A stretch of 64,000 bases of DNA, taken from the NCBI RefSeq assembly GCF_029626235.1, contig NZ_JARUBO010000005.1, forward strand, positions 900,501 through 964,500, in the 5' to 3' direction. This DNA comes from Micromonospora sp. WMMD1120. GTDB lineage: Bacteria; Actinomycetota; Actinomycetes; Mycobacteriales; Micromonosporaceae. Shown here in pieces: positions 35,288 through 43,956 of the stretch (its first letter is position 1; each line of letters starts with the position of its first letter). The notes under the pieces are model-generated. The model was not told where the DNA came from and did no database searches. It saw only the letters and a program-made list of their open reading frames with translations. A program made the translations under genes and the position numbers.

Positions 35288-35368
35288 CCTCCGCCCCGTT
35301 GATCATGAAGTTGGTCGGGCGTGTCGTCAGCGTGTCGCGCCATAACTTCATGATCAACGGGGCGGAGG
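35288..35368. repeat. Intact GTTGATCATGAAGTT palindrome
   Basis: The arms CCCCGTTGATCATGAAGTT and AACTTCATGATCAACGGGG (35294-35312 and 35344-35362) are exact. The match extends further outward through CTCCG / CGGAG to about 35288 and 35368. The interior is 31 bases. The left flank is C-rich and the right flank G-rich. Confidence 0.85.
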
Positions 35369-35462
35369 AGGGGGCGGCGGGGGGGCGGAGGGGGGCGGCG
35401 GGGGGCGGAGGAGGGGGCGGGGCGGCGGGGGTAGGGCGGCGGGGGGCGGGTGTGGGGGTTGG
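35363..35462 (+). repeat. G-run tract upstream of pta
   Basis: About 100 bases of GGGGG runs separated by A, C or T lie immediately right of the palindrome and 20 bases ahead of pta. Many G-runs close together could form G-quadruplexes on the plus strand. There is no gene here. Confidence 0.75.
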
Positions 35463-35482
35463 GGATCTTCTAGGGTGGGGTT

Positions 35483-37552
35483 GTGGCTCGGAGCGTTTAT
35501 CTGACCAGCGTGGGGGCTGGCGGGGGGAAGTCGGCGGTCGCGCTCGGGTTGGCGGAGTTGCTGTCCCGCCAGGTGGGGCGGATCGGCGTGTTCCGTCCGC
35601 TGGTGGCGTCCGGCGGGCCGGACCCGATTCTCGCCCTGCTCAGTGAGCGTTACCGGGTCGAGGTGCCGTTGGCCGACCTGGCCGGGGCCACGTACGCCGA
35701 GGCGGCGGCCATGGTCGCGGACGGTCGGCGAGAGCAGTTGATCTCCGGCATCGTCGAGCGGTACCGGGCGGTGGAGCGGCAGTGCCCGGCGGTGGTCGTG
35801 GTGGGCAGCGACTTCGACGACCCCGGTGACCCGGCCCATCCCCGGGAGCTGGCTTTCAACGCCCGGCTGGCCACCGAGTTCGGCAGTGTGGTGGTGCCGG
35901 TGGTGGACGGCTTCGAGCAGGACCCGGCGGCGGTCGCGGCGGCGGCGCGGGGGGCGTACCACGATCTTGCCGATCTGGGCGCCACGGTGCTCGCGGTGAT
36001 CGCCAACCGGGTGACCGAGCCGATGACGTTGCCGGATCTGCCGGTGCCCGCGTACACCATCCCGGAGGTGCCGAGCGTGTCGGCGCCGACGGTGGCCGAG
36101 GTGGCGGCGGCGCTCGGCGCCACCCTGCTGGCCGGGGACGACGCCGCGCTGGGCCGGGACGTGCTGGACTTCGTGGTCGGCGCGGCACACGTGCCGACAC
36201 TCCTCGACCACCTCACCGACGGCGCCTTGGTGATCACCCCCGGGGACCGGGCCGACCTGCTCGTCGCGGCCAGCGCCGCGCACGTGGCCGGGCAGGTGTC
36301 GGTGGCCGGTCTGGTGCTCACCCTCGGCGAGCAGCCCGACCCCCGGGTCATGCGGCTGGTGGAGGGGCTGAACACCGGGCTGGCGGTGCTCTCGGTGCCC
36401 AGCGACAGCTACGACACGGTGGCGGCGTCCAGCCGCATCGAGGGCCGTCCCAGCGCGGCCAATCCGCGCAAGGTGGAAGCCGCGCTCGGCGCGTTCGAAC
36501 GTTGCGTGGACACGGACGACCTGGCCCGGCGGCTGCGGGTCAGCCGGTCGACCCGGGTCACCCCGCTGATGTTCGAGAACGAGCTGATCGACAGGGCCCG
36601 CTCGAAGCCCCGGCACCTGGTCCTGCCGGAGGGCACCGACGAGCGGATCCTGCGGGCGGCGGAGATCCTGCTGCGCCGCGGGGTGGCCGAGCTGACGCTG
36701 CTCGGGCGGCCGGACGACATCGCCCGGCGGACCCGTGAGCTGGGCATCGACCTCGGCGACGCGCATCTGGTGGACCCGGTCACCAGTGGGTGGCGGGACG
36801 ACTTCGCCGCCGAGTACGCCCGGCTGCGCGCCCACCGGGGCGTCACCGCCGAGTTGGCGCACGACATCGTGGCCCAGCCCAACTACTTCGGCACACTGAT
36901 GGTGGCCACCGGACGCGCCGACGGCATGGTGTCCGGCGCGACGCACACCACCGCCGCCACCATCCGGCCGGCCTTCGAGATCATCCGTACGCTCCCGGAC
37001 GTCTCGGTCGCCTCCAGCGTCTTCTTCATGCTGCTCGCCGACCGGGTGCTGGTCTACGGCGACTGCGCGGTCAACCGCGACCCGGACGCCGCCCAGCTCG
37101 CCGACATCGCGATCTCGTCGGCCGACACCGCCGCCCGGTTCGGCATCGAACCCCGGGTGGCGATGCTGTCGTACTCCACCGGCAGCTCCGGCGCCGGCGC
37201 GGACGTGGAGAAGGTCGCCGCGGCCACCGCGCTGGTCCGGGAGCGCCGGCCCGACCTGCTGGTCGAGGGACCCATCCAGTACGACGCGGCGATCGACCCG
37301 GCGGTGGCGGCCACCAAGTTGCCGGGCAGCCCGGTCGCCGGCCACGCGACAGTCTTCATCTTCCCGGACCTGAACACCGGCAACAACACGTACAAGGCGG
37401 TGCAGCGCTCCGCCGGGGCGGTCGCCGTCGGCCCGGTCATGCAGGGCCTCCGCCGACCGGTGAACGACCTGTCCCGGGGCGCGGTGGTGCCGGACATCGT
37501 CAACACGGTGGCGATCACCGCCATCCAGGCGGCCACCGAGGAGGCGTCATGA
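35483..37552 (+). CDS. pta: Phosphate acetyltransferase
   Basis: This 689-residue enzyme interconverts acetyl-CoA and acetyl phosphate. The long form has an N-terminal P-loop/CobB-like domain with G-A-G-G-G-K-S-A-V (residues 1-130), a DRTGG domain (about 200-320) and the C-terminal catalytic PTA_PTB domain (about 370-685). The latter shows M-V-A-T-G-R-A-D-G-M-V-S-G and G-P-I-Q-Y-D-A-A-I-D-P. GTG 35483 is the first usable codon, and the protein starts V-A-R-S-V-Y-L-T-S-V-G-A. The stop overlaps ackA by four bases, making the classical pta-ackA operon for acetate overflow and acetate use. Confidence 0.96.
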   Translation: MARSVYLTSVGAGGGKSAVALGLAELLSRQVGRIGVFRPLVASGGPDPILALLSERYRVEVPLADLAGATYAEAAAMVADGRREQLISGIVERYRAVERQCPAVVVVGSDFDDPGDPAHPRELAFNARLATEFGSVVVPVVDGFEQDPAAVAAAARGAYHDLADLGATVLAVIANRVTEPMTLPDLPVPAYTIPEVPSVSAPTVAEVAAALGATLLAGDDAALGRDVLDFVVGAAHVPTLLDHLTDGALVITPGDRADLLVAASAAHVAGQVSVAGLVLTLGEQPDPRVMRLVEGLNTGLAVLSVPSDSYDTVAASSRIEGRPSAANPRKVEAALGAFERCVDTDDLARRLRVSRSTRVTPLMFENELIDRARSKPRHLVLPEGTDERILRAAEILLRRGVAELTLLGRPDDIARRTRELGIDLGDAHLVDPVTSGWRDDFAAEYARLRAHRGVTAELAHDIVAQPNYFGTLMVATGRADGMVSGATHTTAATIRPAFEIIRTLPDVSVASSVFFMLLADRVLVYGDCAVNRDPDAAQLADIAISSADTAARFGIEPRVAMLSYSTGSSGAGADVEKVAAATALVRERRPDLLVEGPIQYDAAIDPAVAATKLPGSPVAGHATVFIFPDLNTGNNTYKAVQRSAGAVAVGPVMQGLRRPVNDLSRGAVVPDIVNTVAITAIQAATEEAS

Positions 37553-38664
37553 GCCGGGTGCTGGTGCTCAACTGCGGGTCGTCGTCGGTGAAGTGGCGCA
37601 CCTACGACGGGGACCGGGCGCTCGACCACGGCACCGTCGAGCGGGTCGGCGAACCCGGCGGCGGCCCGGCGAACCACACCGACGCGGTCCGGCAGATCCT
37701 GGACGGGCTGGACCTGACCGGGCTGACGGCGGTCGGGCACCGCGTGGTGCACGGTGGCCGTACCTTCAGCGCCCCCGTGCTCGTCGACGACCAGGTGCTC
37801 GCCGCGATCCGCGACCTGGTGCCGCTCGCCCCGCTGCACAACCCGGCCAACCTCGCCGGCATCGAGGTCGCCCGCGCGGCGCTGCCGGACATCCCGCAGG
37901 TCGCCGTCTTCGACACCGCGTTCCACCACACCCTGCCCGAGGCCGCCGCCACCTACGCGATCGACCGGGACACCGCCGAGCGGTACGACGTCCGGAGGTA
38001 CGGCTTCCACGGCACCTCGCACGCGTACGTCTCCCGCCGCACCGCCGAACTGCTGGGCCGCCCGTACGGGGACCTGCACACCATCACCCTGCACCTGGGC
38101 AACGGCGCCAGCGCCTGCGCGGTGGCGAACGGACGCAGCGTCGCCACCTCGATGGGCATGTCGCCCCTGGAGGGGCTGGTGATGGGCACCCGCAGCGGCG
38201 ACCTGGACCCGGCCGTGATCTTCCACCTGCGCCGGGAGGGCGGGCTGTCGGTGGACGACATCGACGACCTGCTCAACCACCGCAGCGGACTGCTCGGGCT
38301 GACCGGCGTCAACGACATGCGCGAGGTGCTCCAACGGCGGGCGGCCGGCGACCCGGCGGCGGCGCTGGCCTTCGACGTGTACTGCCGGCGCATCACCGAG
38401 TACGTCGGGGCGTACTACGCGCTGCTCGGCCGGGTCGACGCGATCACCTTCACCGCCGGGGTCGGCGAACACGCGGCGCCGGTGCGGGCCGCCGCGCTGG
38501 CCGGCCTGGACCGGCTCGGCATCACCGTGGACGACACCCGCAACGACGGCGTCGGCGACCGGGTGATCTCGCCCGAGGGCGCCGAGGTGGCCGTCTGCGT
38601 CATCGGCACCGACGAGGAGCGGGAGATCGCCCGGCAGACCCGCGACGTGGTCGGCGCGGCCTGA
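37549..38664 (+). CDS. ackA: Acetate kinase
   Basis: This 371-residue member of the ASKHA kinase fold converts acetyl phosphate and ADP to acetate and ATP, or the reverse. The signature L-V-L-N-C-G-S-S-S-V-K lies at the N-terminus. G-H-R-V-V-H-G-G lies near residue 63, the substrate loop Y-G-F-H-G-T-S-H near 157, H-L-G-N-G-A-S near 182, and F-T-A-G-V-G-E-H near 305. The ATG overlaps the pta stop (ATGA), so both are made in step. It is slightly shorter than the usual 390-400 residues but all motifs are present. Confidence 0.96.
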   Translation: MSRVLVLNCGSSSVKWRTYDGDRALDHGTVERVGEPGGGPANHTDAVRQILDGLDLTGLTAVGHRVVHGGRTFSAPVLVDDQVLAAIRDLVPLAPLHNPANLAGIEVARAALPDIPQVAVFDTAFHHTLPEAAATYAIDRDTAERYDVRRYGFHGTSHAYVSRRTAELLGRPYGDLHTITLHLGNGASACAVANGRSVATSMGMSPLEGLVMGTRSGDLDPAVIFHLRREGGLSVDDIDDLLNHRSGLLGLTGVNDMREVLQRRAAGDPAAALAFDVYCRRITEYVGAYYALLGRVDAITFTAGVGEHAAPVRAAALAGLDRLGITVDDTRNDGVGDRVISPEGAEVAVCVIGTDEEREIARQTRDVVGAA

Positions 38665-38751
38665 CGCCTCCGCCGGCCGGGCGGCAGACCCGCCGCGCGC
38701 GGCCGGTCGACCGGCGCGGGCGGCCAGCCGGTCGCCAGCCGGCCGGCCTGA

Positions 38752-38925
38752 TCAGCCGGTCGCCAGCCAGGCGATGAGGGCCACCAGCACCACCACGACG
38801 ACCGCCCCGACGATGATGACCGGCAGACGGGAGGGGGCCTCGGCCGGCGCCGCGGCCTCCGGCGTCTGGGTGAAGGCGCGGAACGCCTCGGTGTTGCCGC
38901 TGGGGTCCGTGTAGTTCTCAGGCAT
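38752..38925 (-). CDS. Small membrane protein
   Basis: This 57-residue protein starts at the ATG of M-P-E-N-Y-T-D-P-S-G. It has a hydrophilic N-terminus (about 32 residues, Pro/Ala/Glu-rich) and one C-terminal membrane helix (VIIVGAVVVVVLVALIAWLA). It is probably a tail-anchored membrane peptide with the N-terminus in the cytosol. It converges with ackA and diverges from the lipoprotein gene that follows. The family is not recognised, but the codon pattern is consistent with a real gene. Confidence 0.65.
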   Translation of the reverse strand: MPENYTDPSGNTEAFRAFTQTPEAAAPAEAPSRLPVIIVGAVVVVVLVALIAWLATG

Positions 38926-39083
38926 GCCGGTGACCCTAGCGAAGCTGGTCACCGGCCACCGGCCCCGGCCCACGGCGTTCCAGCGGTAGGACCCGCCCGG
39001 TGGAGGCGACCCGACCGGGTGGCGGGTCCAGCCGAGCCGGACGGCGGGACCGGTACGCCCACCCCGGCACCTACCGTGGAACG

Positions 39084-39968
39084 ATGGGGGCGGGACGGCT
39101 GTGTGCCGTACTGGTGACAGCGCTGCTGGCCGGCTGCGCGCCGGCCACGGCCGGGGCGGCCGGGGCGGTGTCGACGCGTCGAGCGCCCGAGGGGTCGTAC
39201 GTCGTCGGCGTGCGTACGCTCACCCTCGATCCGCGCTCGGCGCGTCCGCTACCGGTGACGATCTGGTATCCGGCGTCGACCGACGGGGTGGCGGCCGGAC
39301 GATTCCCCGTGGTGATCTACAGCCACGGGTTGGGTAGCCGGCCCGACCTGCACGCCGGGCTGACCACCCGCTGGGCGGCGGCCGGCTTCGTGGTGGCCGC
39401 GCCCGCCTACCCGCACACCCGGCAGGGCGCCGCGCACTTCACCAGAGCCGACGTCCGCAACCAGCCGGCCGACGGCTGGCGGCTGATCCGCCACCTGGGC
39501 GACCTCGACCGGGCCGGCGACGACCCGCTCGCCGGGCACCTCGACCTGACCTCGGTCGCCGCCGCCGGGCACTCGGCGGGCGGCTTCACCACCTCCGGCA
39601 TGTTCAGCGAGGGCCACCCGACCCGACTGCGGTCCGGGATCGTCATCGCCGGCGGCGGACTGCCGGGCAGCTTCGCCGGACCGCCCGCCCCGGTGCTCTT
39701 CGTACACGGCACGTCCGACCCGGTGGTGCCGGTGACCGTCGGCCGGGCCGCGTACGCCCGCACCCGGGGGCCGGCCGTGTTCCTCAGCCTGCTCGGTCAG
39801 GACCACGGCGCGTACCTGACGCCCGGTCACCCGGGGTTCTTCCCGGTCCTCGCCACCACCACCGACTTCCTCCGCTGGACCCTCTACGGCGACCGGGCGG
39901 CCGGCGACCGTCTCCCCGCCGACGCCCGCTCCCCGCTGACCGGCTTCGAGGCCCGCCCGGCCCGGTGA
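39084..39968 (+). CDS. Lipoprotein alpha/beta hydrolase (first of two paralogs)
   Basis: This 294-residue exported lipoprotein has a signal peptide with lipobox L-L-A-G-C near residue 15. It is followed by an alpha/beta hydrolase domain related to chlorophyllase/PAF acetylhydrolase-like or dienelactone hydrolases. The motifs are I-Y-S-H-G-L-G-S (oxyanion), A-A-G-H-S-A-G-G with nucleophile Ser near 165, V-H-G-T-S-D-P-V-V-P with Asp, and the final G-Q-D-H-G-A-Y His. It probably hydrolyses an ester outside the cell membrane. It is closely similar in layout to the next gene 100 bases downstream, so the pair looks like a tandem duplication. The substrate is unknown. Confidence 0.82.
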   Translation: MGAGRLCAVLVTALLAGCAPATAGAAGAVSTRRAPEGSYVVGVRTLTLDPRSARPLPVTIWYPASTDGVAAGRFPVVIYSHGLGSRPDLHAGLTTRWAAAGFVVAAPAYPHTRQGAAHFTRADVRNQPADGWRLIRHLGDLDRAGDDPLAGHLDLTSVAAAGHSAGGFTTSGMFSEGHPTRLRSGIVIAGGGLPGSFAGPPAPVLFVHGTSDPVVPVTVGRAAYARTRGPAVFLSLLGQDHGAYLTPGHPGFFPVLATTTDFLRWTLYGDRAAGDRLPADARSPLTGFEARPAR

Positions 39969-40070
39969 CCCGGTCCCGACCGGTCGTGCACACGATCGGC
40001 CGGTGAGCGGGAGGGCACAGCGCGTCGATGCCCACCTGGCCGACGCGTCCGGGAGGGCACAATCGGATTC

Positions 40071-41036
40071 ATGTCGCCACGCGTCACCCCCGCCCTGCTC
40101 GCCACCGCCGTGCTGCTGGCCGGCCTGGTCGGCTGCTCCGCCGACGCCCGCAGGAGCGGGAGCTGGCAGCCACCGGCCGAGCCAGCACCCGCCGCCACGC
40201 CGACCCCGCGGGTAGCCGCCGGCAAGGCGCCGGAGCGTGCCTTCGCGGTCGGCGTACGCCAGCTCAAGCTGAACCGGGACGGCCGGGCGCTGCCCACGAC
40301 GCTGTGGTACCCGGCGGTCGGGCAGTCCGGCGGCGCGGCCCGGCGGTCGGCGACCGCGGCGGAGGGCCGGTTCCCGGTGGTGATGTTCAGCCACGGGCTG
40401 GGTGGGCGGCCGGACGACTACGCGACGCTGCTCACCCGCTGGGCGGCGGCGGGCTTCGTGGTGGCCGCCCCGGCGTTCCCGCACACCTCCCGGGGCGGCG
40501 ACAACAACGTGCTCGACGTGCTCAACCAGCCGGCCGACGTGTCGTACACGCTGGACCAGGTGTTGGCGTTGGACGCGAAGGCCGGCGACGCGCTGCGCGG
40601 CCGGTTGGACGGCGAGCGGGTGGCCGCGGCAGGGCACTCGGCCGGCGCGGTGACCACCATCGGGCTCTTCACCGCCAGCCGGGACGAACGGCTCGACGCC
40701 GGTGTGGTGTTCGCGGGCACCGCGCTCGGGGTGGGCACCGCGTTCGCCGGCGCCGCCGCACCGCAACTGTTCGTGCACGGCGAGCTGGACGAGGTGATCG
40801 ACTACGCGGCGGGCAAGGCCGCGTACGACAAGGTGCCGTGGCCGAAGGCGATGTTGAGCCTGCCCAAGGGCGACCACGGTCGGGCGCTGCTCAGCGACGG
40901 CGCGACGCTACGGGTCGTCTCGGACACCTCGGTCGAGTTCCTGCGCTGGTCGCTCTACGGCGACGCGGCGGCGAAGAGGCGCATCCCCACCGACGCGACG
41001 CGCGGCGACATCGCCACCTTCGACGACCACCTCTGA
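40071..41036 (+). CDS. Lipoprotein alpha/beta hydrolase (second paralog)
   Basis: This 321-residue lipoprotein starts at ATG 40071, with lipobox L-V-G-C near residue 22 and a Pro/Ala linker. The hydrolase domain has F-S-H-G-L-G-G, A-G-H-S-A-G-A with the Ser nucleophile, V-H-G-E-L-D-E-V-I and P-K-G-D-H-G-R. It aligns along its length with the preceding gene (shared T-R-W-A-A-A-G-F-V-V-A-A-P, F-L-R-W-x-L-Y-G-D). Both are in the same direction with their own starts, so they are probably cotranscribed paralogs with different substrate preference. Confidence 0.82.
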   Translation: MSPRVTPALLATAVLLAGLVGCSADARRSGSWQPPAEPAPAATPTPRVAAGKAPERAFAVGVRQLKLNRDGRALPTTLWYPAVGQSGGAARRSATAAEGRFPVVMFSHGLGGRPDDYATLLTRWAAAGFVVAAPAFPHTSRGGDNNVLDVLNQPADVSYTLDQVLALDAKAGDALRGRLDGERVAAAGHSAGAVTTIGLFTASRDERLDAGVVFAGTALGVGTAFAGAAAPQLFVHGELDEVIDYAAGKAAYDKVPWPKAMLSLPKGDHGRALLSDGATLRVVSDTSVEFLRWSLYGDAAAKRRIPTDATRGDIATFDDHL

Positions 41037-41057
41037 CGCCGCCGCCGCCCCTCGTCT

Positions 41058-41133
41058 GCGCGATCTTGCACTTTCGGCGGTGACATAGCGGGGCATGCTT
41101 CGTTAATCGACAACAGAAAGTGCAAGATCGCGC
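41058..41133. repeat. Intergenic palindrome, CGATCTTGCAC family, copy 2
   Basis: The arms GCGCGATCTTGCACTTTC (41058-41075) and GAAAGTGCAAGATCGCGC (41116-41133) are exact, with 40 bases between. It lies between convergent genes. A GGGGC array follows on the right. Confidence 0.9.
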
Positions 41134-41135
41134 GG

Positions 41136-41194
41136 GGCGGCGCGGGGCGGGGCGGGGCGGGGCGGGGCGGGGCGGGGCGGGGCGGGGCGGGGCG
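41136..41194 (+). repeat. (GGGGC)n array, about ten copies
   Basis: A five-base GGGGC tandem tract starts just right of palindrome copy 2 and ends seven bases before the stop codon of the oxidoreductase gene. It has quadruplex potential on the plus strand. There is no coding content. Confidence 0.85.
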
Positions 41195-41200
41195 CGGGCG

Positions 41201-42154
41201 TCAGGCGTCGTGGTCGATGACGATCTTGCCGAAGGCGTCGCCGGAGTGCAGGCGGGCGAAGGCGTCCTCGACCCGGCTGAAGCCGACCACGCTGTCCACC
41301 ACCGGGCGTACCTCGTTGTCGGAGCAGAACTCCAGCAGCTCGTACAGCTCCCCGGGGGTCCCCATCGACGTGCCCAGGATCTCCAACTGCATCGCGAACA
41401 CCCGGCGCAGGTTGACAGCCGGCTGGTGACCGGCTGTCGCTCCGGAGACCACGATCCGGGCCATCGGCGCGGCCGACTTCAGCGAGTGGTCGAAGGTCGC
41501 CGCGCCGACCGTCTCGATCACCACGTCGACCCGTTCCGGCAGCCGGGCGCCGGGCTCCACCGCGGTGGCGCCGAGGGCCGAGATCCGGTCCCGCTTGGCG
41601 GCGTCGCGGCTGGTCGCGTACACCCGCTTGCCCATCGCGACGGCGAGCGCGACGGCCGCGGTCGCCACGCCGCCGCCCGCGCCCTGCACCAGCACGCTGT
41701 CGGCGTCCGCGACGCGGCCCTTGGTGGTCAGCATCCGCCAGGCGGTCAGCCAGGCCGTGGGCAGGCACGCCGCGTCGGTCGCCGCCATGCCGTCGGGCAG
41801 TGGGATCAGGTTCGACCGGGGTACGGCGACCCGCTCGGCGAGCGTCCCGGGGAAGTGCTCGGAGAGGATGGAGACGCCGCGCGGGTCGCCCGGGGTGACG
41901 ACCACCGGGTACACCACCACGGGGCGTCCGTCCGGGTCCTCGCCGACCGCGTCGCATCCCAGGATCATCGGCAGTTGCGCCTCGGTGAGACCCACCCCGC
42001 GCAGTGACCAGAGGTCGTGGTGGTTGAGCGAGGTGGCCCGCACCCGGACGGTCACCCAGTCGTCGGCCGGCGGGGTCGGCTCCGGCCGCTCGCCGACGGT
42101 GAGCGCGGCGAGCGGGTCGGCGTCGTCGAAGTGGGAGGCGAAGGCAGCACGCAT
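41201..42154 (-). CDS. Zinc-type alcohol dehydrogenase / quinone oxidoreductase-like protein
   Basis: This 317-residue medium-chain dehydrogenase/reductase uses NADPH. The N-terminal GroES-like lobe has S-L-N-H-H-D-L-W and L-G-C-D-A-V-G. The nucleotide-binding site lies in V-Q-G-A-G-G-G-V-A-T-A-A near residue 165. The two zinc-site residue sets of classical alcohol dehydrogenases are incomplete, so it more likely resembles quinone oxidoreductases. ATG 42154 is chosen over a GTG three codons upstream. It converges with the lipoprotein gene across a palindrome, and lies downstream of malic enzyme in the same direction, separated by 45 bases. The substrate is unknown. Confidence 0.85.
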   Translation of the reverse strand: MRAAFASHFDDADPLAALTVGERPEPTPPADDWVTVRVRATSLNHHDLWSLRGVGLTEAQLPMILGCDAVGEDPDGRPVVVYPVVVTPGDPRGVSILSEHFPGTLAERVAVPRSNLIPLPDGMAATDAACLPTAWLTAWRMLTTKGRVADADSVLVQGAGGGVATAAVALAVAMGKRVYATSRDAAKRDRISALGATAVEPGARLPERVDVVIETVGAATFDHSLKSAAPMARIVVSGATAGHQPAVNLRRVFAMQLEILGTSMGTPGELYELLEFCSDNEVRPVVDSVVGFSRVEDAFARLHSGDAFGKIVIDHDA

Positions 42155-42199
42155 GATCGGCACGGTAACAAGCTGAGCGCCCGTTAAGAAGTGGCGTGA

Positions 42200-43378
42200 C
42201 TACCGGCGGGCCACGCCGTCGCGCCGGGCGGCTTCGGCGACCGCCTCGGCGACGGCGGGCGCGACGCGCGGGTCGAGCGGCGACGGGACGATCGCGTCGG
42301 CGGTCAGCGACTCGGCCACCACACCGGCGATGGCGTCCGCGGCGGCGACCTTCATCGCATCGGTGATCCGGGTGGCGCCGGCGTCGAGCGCGCCACGGAA
42401 CACGCCGGGGAAGGCGAGCACGTTGTTGATCTGGTTGGGGTAGTCGCTGCGCCCGGTGGCGACCACCGCCACGTGCCGGGCGGCCACCTCGGGGTGCACC
42501 TCCGGGGTCGGGTTGGCCAGCGCGAACACGATGCCGTCGGGTGCCATGCCGGCCACCGCCGCCTCCGGGATCTGCCCACCCGAGACGCCGATCAGCACGT
42601 CCGCGTCGCGCAGCGCCTCGGTGATGTCGCCGTGCCGGCCGTCGGCGTTGGTGCTCGCCGCCAGCTCGGCCTTGGTGCCGGTCAGCTCGGTGCGGTGCCG
42701 ACCGATGATCCCCCTGGAGTCGCAGACCACCACCCGGTCGCTGTCGACACCCCCGGCGACGAGCATCTTCGTCACCGCCACCCCCGCCGCGCCCGCGCCG
42801 CTCACCGCGACCCGCAGGTCGCCGAGCTTGCGGTTGAGCAGCGTCGCCGCGTTGCGCAGCGCGGCGAGCACCACGATCGCCGTGCCGTGCTGGTCGTCGT
42901 GGAAGACCGGGATGTCCAGCGCCTCGTCGAGCCGGCGCTCGATCTCGAAGCAGCGCGGCGCGCTGATGTCCTCCAGGTTGATGCCACCGAACGAGGGGGC
43001 CAGCGCGCGGACCACTGCGACGATCTCGTCCACGTCCTGGGTGTCCAGGCACACCGGCACGGCGTCCACCCCGCCGAACTGCTTGAACAGCACCGCCTTG
43101 CCCTCCATCACCGGCAGCGCGCCGCGCGGGCCGATGTTGCCGAGCCCGAGCACCGCGGAGCCGTCGGTGACCACCGCGACCGTGTGCGACACCCAGGTGT
43201 AGTCGTCCACCAGGGCGGGGTCGGCGGCGATCGCCTCGCACACCCGGGCCACCCCCGGGGTGTACGCCAGGGAGAGGTCCTCCCGACTGGTGAGCGGGAC
43301 GGTGGAGGTGACGGCCATCTTGCCGCCTTGGTGCAGCACGAAAACGGGATCAGCGGGGTCCACGGTGGACGAAGACAT
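42200..43378 (-). CDS. NAD(P)-dependent malic enzyme
   Basis: This 392-residue enzyme decarboxylates malate to pyruvate with NAD(P), linking the citric acid cycle and gluconeogenesis. The malic-enzyme N-domain has S-L-A-Y-T-P-G-V-A-R-V-C and G-N-I-G-P-R-G-A-L-P-V-M-E-G-K. The core has the substrate loop V-F-H-D-D-Q-H-G-T-A and nucleotide site V-S-G-A-G-A-A-G-V-A. The length is typical of the bacterial short form without a C-terminal extension. ATG 43378 follows CTGGAG. It is probably a single gene or cotranscribed with the oxidoreductase 45 bases downstream. Confidence 0.95.
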   Translation of the reverse strand: MSSSTVDPADPVFVLHQGGKMAVTSTVPLTSREDLSLAYTPGVARVCEAIAADPALVDDYTWVSHTVAVVTDGSAVLGLGNIGPRGALPVMEGKAVLFKQFGGVDAVPVCLDTQDVDEIVAVVRALAPSFGGINLEDISAPRCFEIERRLDEALDIPVFHDDQHGTAIVVLAALRNAATLLNRKLGDLRVAVSGAGAAGVAVTKMLVAGGVDSDRVVVCDSRGIIGRHRTELTGTKAELAASTNADGRHGDITEALRDADVLIGVSGGQIPEAAVAGMAPDGIVFALANPTPEVHPEVAARHVAVVATGRSDYPNQINNVLAFPGVFRGALDAGATRITDAMKVAAADAIAGVVAESLTADAIVPSPLDPRVAPAVAEAVAEAARRDGVARR

Positions 43379-43521
43379 GATGGTGACTCCAGGATCTGTC
43401 GAGCAGATGTGAGGCGGCGGGCCCGGCCGCGAGGTGGGCGGCGAGCGGTGGCACGCGGCGCGGGGGGTCACCCGGCACCTCCGAGCATAGTGTCGGCGCT
43501 ACTCCCCGGATGTGAGCAGGG

Positions 43522-43887
43522 TCATAACTGCCGGCGAGGCACCCGTCCGGGGCGGGGCCAGTAGCGCGCCACCACCCGCGCGCGCACGTCGGCCACCCCG
43601 TACACCCGGGAGTCGTCGGTGACCAGCTCGTTGTCCCCCCGCAGCCACCAGCCGCCGTCCTGTGGCCGGACCGCACGCTTGACCACCAGCAGATCGGGAC
43701 GGCTGCGGAAGACCGCGACCACCACGTCGCCGGCCCGGATCGGGCGACCGCCGGGGCGGACCAGCACCGCGTCGCCGTGCCGCAGCGTCGGCGCCATGGA
43801 CGGACCGGTCACCAGGACGGCGGTCAGCGGCCCACGTAGCCGGAGGGCCTCCGCCGGGTGATCGGCCGGCACTGGTTTCACCTCCAC
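43522..43887 (-). CDS. sodX: S24/S26-family signal peptidase-like protein, putative NiSOD maturation protease
   Basis: This 121-residue small serine protease-like protein contains the LexA/signal peptidase fold: V-T-G-P-S-M-A-P-T-L-R-H-G-D with the catalytic Ser near residue 30, and V-V-K-R-A-V with the catalytic Lys near 70. It is divergent to sodN with 69 bases between. That is the usual partner arrangement of NiSOD (sodN) and its N-terminal-processing protease SodX/CbiX. It would remove the propeptide so that His1 can ligate nickel. The name is by context. There is no membrane helix, which fits the SodX type. Confidence 0.8.
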   Translation of the reverse strand: MEVKPVPADHPAEALRLRGPLTAVLVTGPSMAPTLRHGDAVLVRPGGRPIRAGDVVVAVFRSRPDLLVVKRAVRPQDGGWWLRGDNELVTDDSRVYGVADVRARVVARYWPRPGRVPRRQL

Positions 43888-43956
43888 CCCGTTCGGGGAG
43901 CACTCTCAGGAGTAATGTCGCCTTTGATCATCGCAAACTTCCCATGGAGGAATCCG
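43888..43956. promoter_or_regulatory. Divergent promoter region of the protease and sodN
   Basis: The 69-base region holds a TGGAGG ribosome site for sodN (43945-43950). The rest is moderately AT-rich and contains the symmetric TTTGATCATCGCAAA. I cannot call a nickel regulator (Nur) box with confidence because the TTGCAA spacing does not match. Confidence 0.5.

Noticed and set aside
43888..43956. Nur (nickel regulator) box in the sodN promoter
   Set aside because: Only a loose TTTG...CAAA symmetry is present. It does not fit the TTGCAA-N5-TTGCAA pattern.
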